64,000 nt of DNA from JBAYOE01 sp050950065. GTDB taxonomy: Bacteria > Spirochaetota > Spirochaetia > Sphaerochaetales > Sphaerochaetaceae. Where the stretch lies: positions 136,203 to 200,202 of the forward strand of contig JBMNGX010000006.1 in NCBI GenBank assembly GCA_050950065.1, given 5' to 3'. Position 1 is the first letter of the stretch, and every line of letters begins with the position of its first letter. The translations under genes were made by a program, and so were the position numbers. A model generated the notes under the pieces. It saw only the letters and a list, made by a program, of their open reading frames with translations. It was not told the origin of the DNA and ran no database searches. Below, one piece after another: positions 25,795-33,718 of this stretch.

Positions 25795-26745
25795 ATGAAA
25801 AAAACACTTGTCATTTTACTGGTACTGGTACTATTTGCCGGTCAAGTAGCTCTTTTTGCTGCTGGAAAAGCTGAAGCAGAAAAGTCTGATAAAATGCAAA
25901 TTGCAGTTGTTCTAAAGACCTTAAGTAGCGAATATTGGCAAAGAGTAGCTAAAGGTGCTGATCAAGCAGCAGCTGAGTATGGTGTTGAGCTAATCAAACT
26001 TGGTCCTCCCACAGAGGATGCAGTCGAGCAACAAATCAACATGGTTGAAGATGCACTATCATACAAACCTGCTGGTTTAGTTTTCTCACCAAGCCAACCA
26101 ACAACAGCAGTTAACGTTCTTAATGATGCTAAAAGACTTGGTATCCCTGTAGTTTTAGTTGACACCCCAATGCCTGACACATTCCAAGACTATGTAACAT
26201 TCATTGGAACAGAAAACTTTGATGCTGGTGTAGCAGCTGCCGAAAACATGGCCGCAGCTTTAGGCAGAACAGGTAACGTAGTTGTTATTGAAGGTGCTCC
26301 TGGTAACCCAGCCACTGGTGAAAGAGCTCAAGGTGCAGCTTCTGTATTCAGAGCAAAAGGATTTAACATCGTTAGTGAGCAACCTGGATACTCCGATCGT
26401 GAAAGAGCATATTCAGTAATGCAAAACATCCTTCAAACCACAACTGACATTGACATCGTTTTTGCTTCAAACGACGAGATGGCATTAGGTATTCTTCGTG
26501 CTGTTCAACAAGCTGGTGTAGATGCTCTAGTTCTTGGAACTGATGGAAACGCTGAGGCTCTTGAGTCAATCTTAGCTGGTGGACTATACGGTACTGCAGC
26601 TCAAAAACCTGAGATGATGGGTTATCTTGGTGTTGTTAATGCTATTAAAGCATCACAAGGGGAGACAATTGACAAGAGAGTTGACTCTGGAGTAGACATC
26701 ATTACCATCGAAGGTGCACAAGCTGCATTAGACAACTTAAAATAA
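25795..26745 (+). CDS. CUT2 sugar/inositol-binding protein (RbsB-like), system 2
   Basis: A periplasmic binding protein of about 316 residues with an N-terminal Sec signal (KK, long hydrophobic core, cleavage near LFA-AGKAE) and a Lys/Glu-rich linker. Features include VVLKTLSSEYWQRVAKGADQA, FSPSQPTTAV, GTENFDAG, ASNDEMALGILRAV and GTDGNAEAL. An in-frame ATG at 25774 lies upstream, but the ATG at 25795 has AAGGAGGG upstream and starts the signal peptide. Hairpins flank the gene on both sides. Its sequence differs enough from system 1 to suggest a different ligand. Confidence 0.9.
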   Translation: MKKTLVILLVLVLFAGQVALFAAGKAEAEKSDKMQIAVVLKTLSSEYWQRVAKGADQAAAEYGVELIKLGPPTEDAVEQQINMVEDALSYKPAGLVFSPSQPTTAVNVLNDAKRLGIPVVLVDTPMPDTFQDYVTFIGTENFDAGVAAAENMAAALGRTGNVVVIEGAPGNPATGERAQGAASVFRAKGFNIVSEQPGYSDRERAYSVMQNILQTTTDIDIVFASNDEMALGILRAVQQAGVDALVLGTDGNAEALESILAGGLYGTAAQKPEMMGYLGVVNAIKASQGETIDKRVDSGVDIITIEGAQAALDNLK

Positions 26746-26759
26746 GAAATTATTTAATA

Positions 26760-26776
26760 GGTGGCCTTGGGCCCCC
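26760..26776 (+). terminator. Weak hairpin after the system 2 binding-protein gene
   Basis: GGTGGCC-TTG-GGCCCCC can form a 7-bp stem with one mismatch, followed by TTTAT. Probably partial termination or mRNA stabilisation. Confidence 0.4.
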
Positions 26777-26834
26777 TTTATCAAAATAAAATCAACATAT
26801 AAGTAAGATAAATAAAACATTGTGGAGTGTAATT

Positions 26835-27851
26835 ATGAGTAACAAAAAAATTAGAGTTGGTGTGATTGGTTCGGGTGGAATGGGTTTTCAGCATGCTTTA
26901 AATGTAACAAAATCTCCATTGGCAGAATTAGTTGCCCTTGCTGATCCAGATGAGAAAAGATTGCAAGAGTCGGCTAAACTAGTTGGTTCTCCAAAGTGTT
27001 TTATTGATCCTGCTGAAATGATTGCTAACAAAGAGGTTGATGCTGTTGTAGTGGCTTCTCCTGATGCAACTCACGCACAGTTTGTGATGAAGGCTTTAGA
27101 AGAAGAAAAGCCAGTTCTATGTGAAAAACCTTTAGCATCAACATTAAGAGAAGCTTTAGAAATCATTGATAAAGAAGTGTCTATTGGCAAAAAGTTAGTT
27201 TCTGTTGGCTTTAACCGCCGCTTTGACCCAGCTCATTTAGAAGTTAAAAGTAAAGTTGACGAAGGGAAACTTGGGCAACCACTTTTGTGGAAAGGGTCCC
27301 ATAGAAATGCTACAGCTATGTATGAAACTGACGGTTCTTTTATACTCAATAACTCAGCTGGTCACGATGTAGATTCAGCTAGATGGCTCTTAAACTCTGC
27401 TGTAAAAAGAGTTTATTCTTGGGGAATAAAATCTCATGAAAACCTTCCAGAAGGGGCTCAAACTTTATTATTTGTCAACATGGAGATGGAAAATGGGATG
27501 CGTGCAGCTGCAGAAGTATATGTGAATGCACAATATGGCTATGAAGTTGAACTTGAATTGGTTTGCCAAAATGGGGTTGTAACAACTAAACCAAGAAATT
27601 TATCTACAGTTCGCTACAACAACAACCAAGGCTCATTTGTATCAGAGGACTTTAGAGGATACTTTATTGACTCCTATGGCATTGAGATGAACAACTGGCT
27701 TGAGTCTCTTCGTGATGGGAAACCATTTGGAGGAGCAGATGCTTGGGATGGATATGCAGTTATGGCAACAACAATAGCAGCTGGCACATCTTTGAAAGAA
27801 AACAAGATTGTTGATGTAGAAACAATTGAAAAACCTGCTTTATATACATAG
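26835..27851 (+). CDS. Gfo/Idh/MocA-family dehydrogenase, inositol-dehydrogenase-like (class 2)
   Basis: A 338-residue oxidoreductase: GVIGSGGMGFQHA, LCEKPLAST (Lys), GFNRRFDPAH, KGSHRNATAM. The active-site segment reads NSAGHDVDSARW, so Asn stands where IolG has the catalytic Asp, as in the paralogue at 15680. Also like that gene, it is followed immediately by a TIM-barrel gene of the same subfamily. The longest frame begins with TTG at 26820; ATG at 26835 with GTGGAGTG upstream is preferred. The substrate is unknown; a keto- or O-methyl-cyclitol is plausible. Confidence 0.82.
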   Translation: MSNKKIRVGVIGSGGMGFQHALNVTKSPLAELVALADPDEKRLQESAKLVGSPKCFIDPAEMIANKEVDAVVVASPDATHAQFVMKALEEEKPVLCEKPLASTLREALEIIDKEVSIGKKLVSVGFNRRFDPAHLEVKSKVDEGKLGQPLLWKGSHRNATAMYETDGSFILNNSAGHDVDSARWLLNSAVKRVYSWGIKSHENLPEGAQTLLFVNMEMENGMRAAAEVYVNAQYGYEVELELVCQNGVVTTKPRNLSTVRYNNNQGSFVSEDFRGYFIDSYGIEMNNWLESLRDGKPFGGADAWDGYAVMATTIAAGTSLKENKIVDVETIEKPALYT

Positions 27852-27861
27852 GAGAAATAAA

Positions 27862-28803
27862 ATGAAGTTATCAATTACAACAGATTCATTAGGAACTCTC
27901 TCATTTGAAGAAATGTTGGAAAAATCAGAAGAGTTTGGAATCGAAGGACTTGAAATAGCAACAGGGAACTGGTCACCAGCTCCCCACTTAGATGTGGATA
28001 AGCTTCTTTCTAGTGAAAAAGAGCGCACTAATTACATGAAAAAGATAGAGCAGCACAATTTAGAAATTGTCGCTTTAAACTGCTCAGGAAACCCATTAGC
28101 CCCAAACGCTTTAGGAAAATTACACCACGAAATTACTGAAAAAACATTTAAGTTAGCCAACTTATTAGGAATTGATACAATAGTAATGATGAGTGGGCTT
28201 CCAGGTGGGAGCGAACACGATAAAACAAGTAACTGGATTGTGACCAGTTGGCCACCTGAGAACAATGATGTTTTAAAATGGCAATGGGAAGAGAGGGTAA
28301 TCCCCTATTGGGAAAATCTAGCCAAATTGGCAGAAAAAGAGGGGATTAAAAAAATTGCCTTAGAAAACCACGGTTCTCAAGCTGTTTACAATGGAGCTAC
28401 TTTAAAAAGACTTAGAGACGAAATTGGCCCAATGATTGGGATGAACTTAGATCCTTCTCACCTCTTTTGGATGGGCTCTGATCCAAGGCAAACTGTCCGC
28501 TATCTTAAAGATATGATTTATCATGTTCACGCAAAAGATGTAAGAATTGAGCAACCTTATGCTGATATGCACGGTATGTTAGACACACAAACTATTGATA
28601 AATTTGCATCTCGTAGCTGGAACTATGTTGCAGTAGGGTATGGACACGATCTTTCCTACTGGAAAGAGTTTTTCTCACTTTTAGTTTTTGAAGGATACGA
28701 TGGGCCTGTTGCCTTAGAGATGGAAGATATGAGTATGGATCAAATTACTGGTGTCAAGAAATCTTTAGATGTAATTAAAGCAGCAATGCCCAGAGTATTT
28801 TAA
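27862..28803 (+). CDS. TIM-barrel sugar isomerase/epimerase (paralogue of 16702)
   Basis: A 313-residue protein matching the 16702 product along its length: SITTDSLGTLSFEEML, GNWSPAPHLDVDKLLSSE, ALNCSGNPLAP, VMMSGLPGGS, LENHGSQ, MNLDPSHLFWMG, HVHAKDVR and ALEMEDM. The conserved Glu, Asp/His, His and Glu suggest a divalent-metal site. A longer frame from 27826 overlaps the dehydrogenase gene; ATG at 27862 with AGGAGA upstream is the likely start. It works next to the class 2 dehydrogenase in what looks like a duplicated two-gene module. Confidence 0.82.
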   Translation: MKLSITTDSLGTLSFEEMLEKSEEFGIEGLEIATGNWSPAPHLDVDKLLSSEKERTNYMKKIEQHNLEIVALNCSGNPLAPNALGKLHHEITEKTFKLANLLGIDTIVMMSGLPGGSEHDKTSNWIVTSWPPENNDVLKWQWEERVIPYWENLAKLAEKEGIKKIALENHGSQAVYNGATLKRLRDEIGPMIGMNLDPSHLFWMGSDPRQTVRYLKDMIYHVHAKDVRIEQPYADMHGMLDTQTIDKFASRSWNYVAVGYGHDLSYWKEFFSLLVFEGYDGPVALEMEDMSMDQITGVKKSLDVIKAAMPRVF

Positions 28804-28811
28804 TTTATATT

Positions 28812-28831
28812 GGGCAGCTTTTTAGCTGCCC
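28812..28831 (+). terminator. Hairpin between the isomerase and LacI2 genes
   Basis: GGGCAGCT-TTTT-AGCTGCCC, a perfect 8-bp stem. No T-run follows. It may reduce read-through from structural genes into the regulator and RACo genes. Confidence 0.6.
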
Positions 28832-28853
28832 CAATAATTATGAGGCGTAAACC

Positions 28854-29882
28854 ATGGTAAGCATCAAAGATGTTGCTAAGTTGGCTAAAGTTTCAGTATC
28901 TACAGTCTCAAGAGTTGTTACAGGTAGTGTCAAAGTAAGTGAAGAGAAAAAAGGACGAGTACTAAGAGTTATTGAGGAGACTGGTTATGTTCCTAACCGT
29001 GCTGCTCAAGATATGGTTCTTAAGAAAACTAAAAAAGTGGGAGTGTTTATCCCTAGTACCTTTAACCAATTCCAAAGGCAACTTTTTTCTGATATTGCCC
29101 ATAATCTTGAAGAGTTAGGTTACTACTCAAGTTTCTTTTTTGTTGATCCAACAAGCGAAGGGGAAAGGGTTTGTTTAAATAAGCTTAAAAGTGAACGAGT
29201 AGATGGTTTAATTTTGTTTCAAGAAATTGAACTTATTGACTTTAGAGAGTATTTAATTCAACACCATATCCCAGCCGTTTTTATAACTTTTGAGTGCAGT
29301 GAATGGTCACACGCTTCAGCAGTACATATCGAAGATGAATCAGCTGCTAAATTGATTGTTAAGCATTTGGTCGATCTTGGACACAAAGATATTGCCATGA
29401 TTGGAAGTGATAAGCACTCTTTTGGTGTTGAGAGAGAAAGAGGCTATAAAAAAGCACTACAAGAGGGAAATATTGAATTTAATAAGGAACTCTCTATTCG
29501 CATTGACTCTTATAGTATAGTTGAAGGGAGCAAAGCTACTAAAAAACTATTGCAAAAAGGGACCCCATTTTCGGCCATTTTTGCACACACAGATGAGCTA
29601 GCTATCGGTGCTATTAGAGAATTAGCCGATCGTGGTTATAAAGTTCCTGAAGATGTTTCTGTAGTTGGTATTGATGATATAGAGCTCTCTTCTTTCACCA
29701 ATCCCCGTTTAACTACCATTAGACAACCTTTAGATGAGATGGGCCGTCTGGCAGTTGAAACGTTGGATGAGCATATTAGAGGGTTGCAAAAAGAGTTTAG
29801 AGTGCATCTTTTACCTATCTCTTTAGTTAAACGTGAATCTACAAAAATATACAAACAAAGAGATAAGCAAAATGGAGATTAA
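28854..29882 (+). CDS. LacI-family transcriptional regulator (LacI2)
   Basis: A 342-residue LacI/GalR repressor: HTH SIKDVAKLAKVSVSTVSRV (residues 3-21), hinge PNRAAQDMVLKKTKKVG, and an effector domain with FFVDPTSEGERVC, KHLVDLGHKDIAMIG, AHTDELAIGAIRELADRG and GIDDIELSSFTNPRLTTI. It is encoded within the system 2 operon, so it probably regulates the 22068 promoter through the TGATAACGTTTTCA site. The ribosome site (GAGGCG) is weak. Its 3' end overlaps the RACo start by 11 bases, implying translational coupling of the two. Confidence 0.9.
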   Translation: MVSIKDVAKLAKVSVSTVSRVVTGSVKVSEEKKGRVLRVIEETGYVPNRAAQDMVLKKTKKVGVFIPSTFNQFQRQLFSDIAHNLEELGYYSSFFFVDPTSEGERVCLNKLKSERVDGLILFQEIELIDFREYLIQHHIPAVFITFECSEWSHASAVHIEDESAAKLIVKHLVDLGHKDIAMIGSDKHSFGVERERGYKKALQEGNIEFNKELSIRIDSYSIVEGSKATKKLLQKGTPFSAIFAHTDELAIGAIRELADRGYKVPEDVSVVGIDDIELSSFTNPRLTTIRQPLDEMGRLAVETLDEHIRGLQKEFRVHLLPISLVKRESTKIYKQRDKQNGD

Positions 29883-31497
29883 ACAAAACCTAACAGTTAT
29901 CACCCTAGATGAAGATCATAACTTGAGTTTTTATGATAGCCAAACAATTTTAGAAGTATTACGCTCTAATAACATCAAGATAGTAGCCCCATGTGGTGGA
30001 AATGGCATTTGTGGTAAATGTTTAATAAAAGTTATTGATGGAAGAGTTAGTCCACCTTTAGCGGAAGAGAAAAAGATTTTAGGAGACGAAAGGATAAGAG
30101 AGGGGTATAGATTAGCTTGCAGAGCAACGCTATCTGAACAAAATAGTGTTACAATTTCTTTGATTAAAGAGGAACAAGTAGCTCAAATAGTTTCTACATT
30201 TAACCCATTTGATGATAATTTCAGAATCAATTTTTCTTCAACTGCTAATAGGACAAAAGATGTTAGCTATAAGTGTGGAATTGACGTTGGAACAACAACA
30301 ATTGTTGTTTACTTAGTAAAGTTTAGTAATAACACTTTTGAAGTGTTGGGAAATATCTCAGCTTTGAACGCTCAGCGCCCTTACGGACAAGATGTGATTA
30401 GTAGAATTCAATACACTCAAGAAAACGAAAAAGGGCTAGAGGTTTTACAGAGGGTCTTAGTTAATCAACTTAATCAAATGATTAGCACTCTGTTAACTGA
30501 TTATAATGTTAATCATAAAGAGTTAAAAGAAGTTGTTGTTGTTGGGAATCCAACAATAACTCACCTCTTTTTGAAAGCTCCTGTAGTTCAAATTGCTCTA
30601 GCACCATATAAGCTCTATTACGAAAAAGAACAACGCAGAAGTGCAAAAGAACTCAGTTTTAAAAACCTTGACGGAGAAACTACTTTTATAGTCCCTGGAA
30701 ATATCTCAGCTTATGTTGGATCTGATATAACAGTGGGAATGTATTCAGTTGAGATAAATAAAAAAGAGGAAAACGTCCTATTTTTAGATATAGGGACAAA
30801 TGGTGAAATAGCCCTATTTGCAAATGGAAATCTTTATAGTTGTTCAGCTGCTGCAGGTCCTGCTTTTGAAGGAGCCTCTATCACTTTTGGGATGGGAGCT
30901 ATTAAAGGGGCTATCGACCATGTTTGGATAACAGAAGAAGAGAATCAAAAAAAAGTTAATTATTCTGTTATTGGAGAGAGTGAGGCCAAAGGAATTTGTG
31001 GCTCTGCAATAATTGATACTGTAAGCATTATGTTAGAGTTAGAACAGATTGATGAAACAGGGGCTATGGATGAGCAAAACGGTTTTATATCTGATTACAA
31101 CAACTCTAAAGCATTTAAAATCTGTGATAAAATATATTTCACTAATGGTGATGTGAGAGAAGTGCAACTGGCTAAAGCGGCAATTGCCGCAGGTGTTGAA
31201 ATTTTATTAAAAGAAGCTGGCATTGATACCTTCCAATTAGATAAAGTAATTTTAGCTGGAGGTTTTGGTTCTTATATTAAAATAGAGAGTGCACAAAGAA
31301 TTGGGCTTTTGCCAAATATTGACTCAAAAAAAATTGTATCGTTAGGTAACTGTGCTGGTAGGGGAGCATTACTTTCACTGTTGGGAGAGGAGCATCTTAA
31401 AAAAATAGATAATCTAAGAAAAGAGAGCAAATATATTGAACTCTCTAGCTTGCCAGCTTTTCAACAAAGATTTGTAGATGCGATGATTTTTGATTAA
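29872..31497 (+). CDS. RACo-type ATP-dependent reductive activator of corrinoid proteins
   Basis: A 541-residue protein with an N-terminal [2Fe-2S] ferredoxin domain (C41, C47, C50 in PCGGNGICGKC, and C83 in YRLAC). A C-terminal ASKHA ATPase (DUF4445) follows, with CGIDVGTTTIVVYL at about 135, LFLDIGTNGEIAL at about 303 and AGGFGSY at about 461. RACo uses ATP to reduce inactive Co(II) corrinoid proteins of O-demethylases and the Wood-Ljungdahl pathway to Co(I). Its presence implies a corrinoid methyltransferase system in this locus. A longer frame to 29833 exists; ATG at 29872 matches the ferredoxin start. It overlaps LacI2 by 11 bases. Confidence 0.88.
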   Translation: MEIKQNLTVITLDEDHNLSFYDSQTILEVLRSNNIKIVAPCGGNGICGKCLIKVIDGRVSPPLAEEKKILGDERIREGYRLACRATLSEQNSVTISLIKEEQVAQIVSTFNPFDDNFRINFSSTANRTKDVSYKCGIDVGTTTIVVYLVKFSNNTFEVLGNISALNAQRPYGQDVISRIQYTQENEKGLEVLQRVLVNQLNQMISTLLTDYNVNHKELKEVVVVGNPTITHLFLKAPVVQIALAPYKLYYEKEQRRSAKELSFKNLDGETTFIVPGNISAYVGSDITVGMYSVEINKKEENVLFLDIGTNGEIALFANGNLYSCSAAAGPAFEGASITFGMGAIKGAIDHVWITEEENQKKVNYSVIGESEAKGICGSAIIDTVSIMLELEQIDETGAMDEQNGFISDYNNSKAFKICDKIYFTNGDVREVQLAKAAIAAGVEILLKEAGIDTFQLDKVILAGGFGSYIKIESAQRIGLLPNIDSKKIVSLGNCAGRGALLSLLGEEHLKKIDNLRKESKYIELSSLPAFQQRFVDAMIFD

Positions 31498-31509
31498 TTG
31501 TAAAATATT

Positions 31510-32769
31510 ATGAATGAGTTAGATAATAATTTTTTAGATCACTTAAAATCTGTTGCCCGTAATTACAGGGTTAGTACCGGTATACAATGTCGTCTGCTTG
31601 ATGTGCAAAATAAGAAATTTGTGGAGACAGCTTCGTTACATAAAGAATTAATCTATTTATTTGAATGCCATGAGGGCTCTTGTTTAGAAAAACATCTAAT
31701 TTCAGCTCAACTATCTGAAAAGTATGGAGGAAATTATATCTACTTTTGCAATGAGACTCTCCTTTTTTGGGTCAGTCCAATATTTTATAAAAGCAAGTTA
31801 GTTATGGCTTTGGTTGCTGGTCCTGCCTTAATTATTGAAGTAGATGAGTGGTTAAATGAGAAAGGAAAAAGAAGTAGGGCTCCATTGGACAGTTTTGTCG
31901 AAACAATACCTCACCTAAGCCCAGATAAAGTTAACCATTTAAGTGAACTTTTGAGGATGTGTAGTGCTTGGGGCAGTGGACTCAATGTTGATAAACTTGA
32001 GGCAGTAAGAAACGATGTTGAACAAATAAATAAAATATCTGAAAAAATCCACGAGCTTAAAGAGGAAAGAAGCTTAGAAGTTAGCCAAAATAAATTTATT
32101 GCTGAACAAGAGTACTTTTTACAAGATGCAATAAAGTGGGGAGACAAACAAAAAGCTCAAAGTATAATGAACAACCTTTTGGGTCAAATATTTTTTAGTG
32201 AAAATGAACCCTTAGATCGAATAAAATATAGAGTCATTGATTTGATTTTTATTTTATCAAGAGCCGCGATGCAAGGAGGGGCCTTGCACGAAGAGATTAG
32301 TGAGATCAGTTATACTTGCCAACGGGAGTTGGATAGCTTTAAATCACTAGAAGGATTAGCTAATTGGCTCAGTAAAGTTTGCCATAAATATAGTGATTTG
32401 GTGTTTGAAAAAAAAGAGTCGGAGTATGGACTTGTAATAGCAAAATCTCTTCAATATATACGGCGCAACTTTCAAAATAAAATATCTTTGGAGGAGGTTG
32501 CTACCCACGTTTCACTGAGTCCAAACTATTTTAGTCAACTTTTTAACTCAAAAATAGAGACATCGTTTAGTTCTTATATAAATCGTCTTAGAGTTGAATA
32601 TGCAACTCAACTGTTAACTACAACAAATCTTTCAATAGTTGAAATTGCAGGATTAGCTGGTTTTGATGATCAATCTTACTTTACTAAAATTTTTAAATCA
32701 CTTAGTGGGCTTACGCCATTACAGTTTAGAAAGAAAAGTCGCTACTTTCCTGAGAAAAGACCTTGTTAA
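31510..32769 (+). CDS. AraC-family regulator with PocR-type sensory domain
   Basis: A 419-residue regulator. Residues 1 to about 170 look like a PocR sensory domain (YRVSTGIQCRLLD, a Cys-containing CHEGSCLEKH, FWVSPIFYKSKLVMALVAGPALI). A helical linker of about 120 residues follows, then the AraC HTH pair (SLEEVATHVSLSPNYFSQLF and SIVEIAGLAGFDDQSYFTKIF) in the last 100 residues. PocR domains sense small diols or related ligands and are common beside corrinoid methyltransferase and propanediol genes. It follows RACo by 12 bases and has no clear ribosome site. It is probably an activator for the demethylation or corrinoid part (inference). Confidence 0.82.
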   Translation: MNELDNNFLDHLKSVARNYRVSTGIQCRLLDVQNKKFVETASLHKELIYLFECHEGSCLEKHLISAQLSEKYGGNYIYFCNETLLFWVSPIFYKSKLVMALVAGPALIIEVDEWLNEKGKRSRAPLDSFVETIPHLSPDKVNHLSELLRMCSAWGSGLNVDKLEAVRNDVEQINKISEKIHELKEERSLEVSQNKFIAEQEYFLQDAIKWGDKQKAQSIMNNLLGQIFFSENEPLDRIKYRVIDLIFILSRAAMQGGALHEEISEISYTCQRELDSFKSLEGLANWLSKVCHKYSDLVFEKKESEYGLVIAKSLQYIRRNFQNKISLEEVATHVSLSPNYFSQLFNSKIETSFSSYINRLRVEYATQLLTTTNLSIVEIAGLAGFDDQSYFTKIFKSLSGLTPLQFRKKSRYFPEKRPC

Positions 32770-33277
32770 CTAAATGCCTACTTTTTAACAATGAAACTCT
32801 AACATTATTTAATTTTTCTTTATCCTTCAAATAAGAGACTTTTAGTAAAATCAATCTCCAATCATTGTTAGTAATAGGATCACAACTAAAATCAGAGGCA
32901 TAAGAACCCAAATAAATTCCCCCCTCTAATGGGAAAAGGGGTTTTTTATCTACTGGAGCAGTTTTAATTAGTTTCTTTAATAGAGAATACTTTTCATTAA
33001 ACTCCTGATTTGAAGTTTTTAGAAAGAGTGAGTTATCTACTTTAGCAATTAAATCAAAAGTAGTTTCTTCAAAAGAAAAGTCAACTTTTAATGATTCAAA
33101 GTGACTTGTTAGGTTAGAAAAGTAGAGGGGGATAAGAGGGGGGAGGGCAATAGCACTAATAGAGTGATTTTTGTTGTACAAACTGTATTGAACTTTCCTA
33201 GTTACTTCGGTACAGTTGATAGATAAGCTTAGTGCCCATAAGTAGGTATCTTTAAAATTGGTTTTTAAGTTCTCCAT
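32726..33277 (-). CDS. Hypothetical protein, 183 residues
   Basis: I do not recognise this protein. It has a normal-looking soluble composition, no signal peptide, no membrane segment and no known motif. An unusual LYFSNLTSHFESLKVDFSFEE segment and a lysine-rich C-terminal third can be seen. Its 3' end overlaps the convergent AraC gene by 44 bases. No clear Shine-Dalgarno precedes its ATG. It may be a lineage-specific gene; the opposite strand has no competing long frame, which supports it being real. Confidence 0.5.
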   Translation of the reverse strand: MENLKTNFKDTYLWALSLSINCTEVTRKVQYSLYNKNHSISAIALPPLIPLYFSNLTSHFESLKVDFSFEETTFDLIAKVDNSLFLKTSNQEFNEKYSLLKKLIKTAPVDKKPLFPLEGGIYLGSYASDFSCDPITNNDWRLILLKVSYLKDKEKLNNVRVSLLKSRHLVNKVFSQESSDFSF

Positions 33278-33331
33278 TTAGACAATGTAGAAAAGAAGCT
33301 TTTAAAGTTCAACTCCTTTTGGGTGTAGGTA

Positions 33332-33360
33332 TTTACACATATGCAATATTCTGATATGTT
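33332..33360 (+). promoter_or_regulatory. Promoter of rpmB
   Basis: TTTACA (33332-33337), 17-base spacer, TATGTT (33355-33360), leaving a leader of about 58 bases before rpmB. Confidence 0.6.
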
Positions 33361-33424
33361 TTTTTGCAGTCGTAGATGTAAATACTACTTCCTTGTGAAT
33401 GTTAACGATAAGGTGGATATAAAT

Positions 33425-33655
33425 ATGGCACGTAGATGTGAAATTTGTGGCAAAGGGACTGTAAGTGGAAATAGTGTCCCACGTAAAGGACAAGCAAAAA
33501 AGAAAGGCGGAGTTGGACAACACATTGGTGTTACAACTAAACGCACTTTTAAACCAAATATCGTCTCAGTTAAAACATTGATTGGCTCAACACCTCGCAC
33601 TATTAAAGTTTGCACTCGTTGCTTACGCAGTGGCAGGGTGGAGAAGGTGGTCTAA
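33425..33655 (+). CDS. rpmB: 50S ribosomal protein L28
   Basis: A 76-residue L28 of the large ribosomal subunit. The family core VPRKGQAKKKGGVGQHIGVTTKRTFKPN is intact (residues 18-45). Two CxxC pairs (C5/C8 and C63/C66) make it a zinc-binding form. A longer frame opens at 33341, but ATG at 33425 with AAGGTGGA upstream gives the normal MARRCEICGKG start. It is monocistronic, with its own promoter and a strong terminator 23 bases after the stop. Confidence 0.95.
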   Translation: MARRCEICGKGTVSGNSVPRKGQAKKKGGVGQHIGVTTKRTFKPNIVSVKTLIGSTPRTIKVCTRCLRSGRVEKVV

Positions 33656-33677
33656 GAGCCTTTTTATAGCCAAATAG

Positions 33678-33700
33678 GAGCCCTGCAGGGGCTCTTTTTT
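33678..33700 (+). terminator. Rho-independent terminator of rpmB
   Basis: GAGCCC-TGCAG-GGGCTC followed by six T. It lies only about 18 bases before thrA, whose expression must come from read-through or from a promoter I cannot identify. Confidence 0.85.
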
Positions 33701-33718
33701 GTTATTCGGAGGGAAGTT

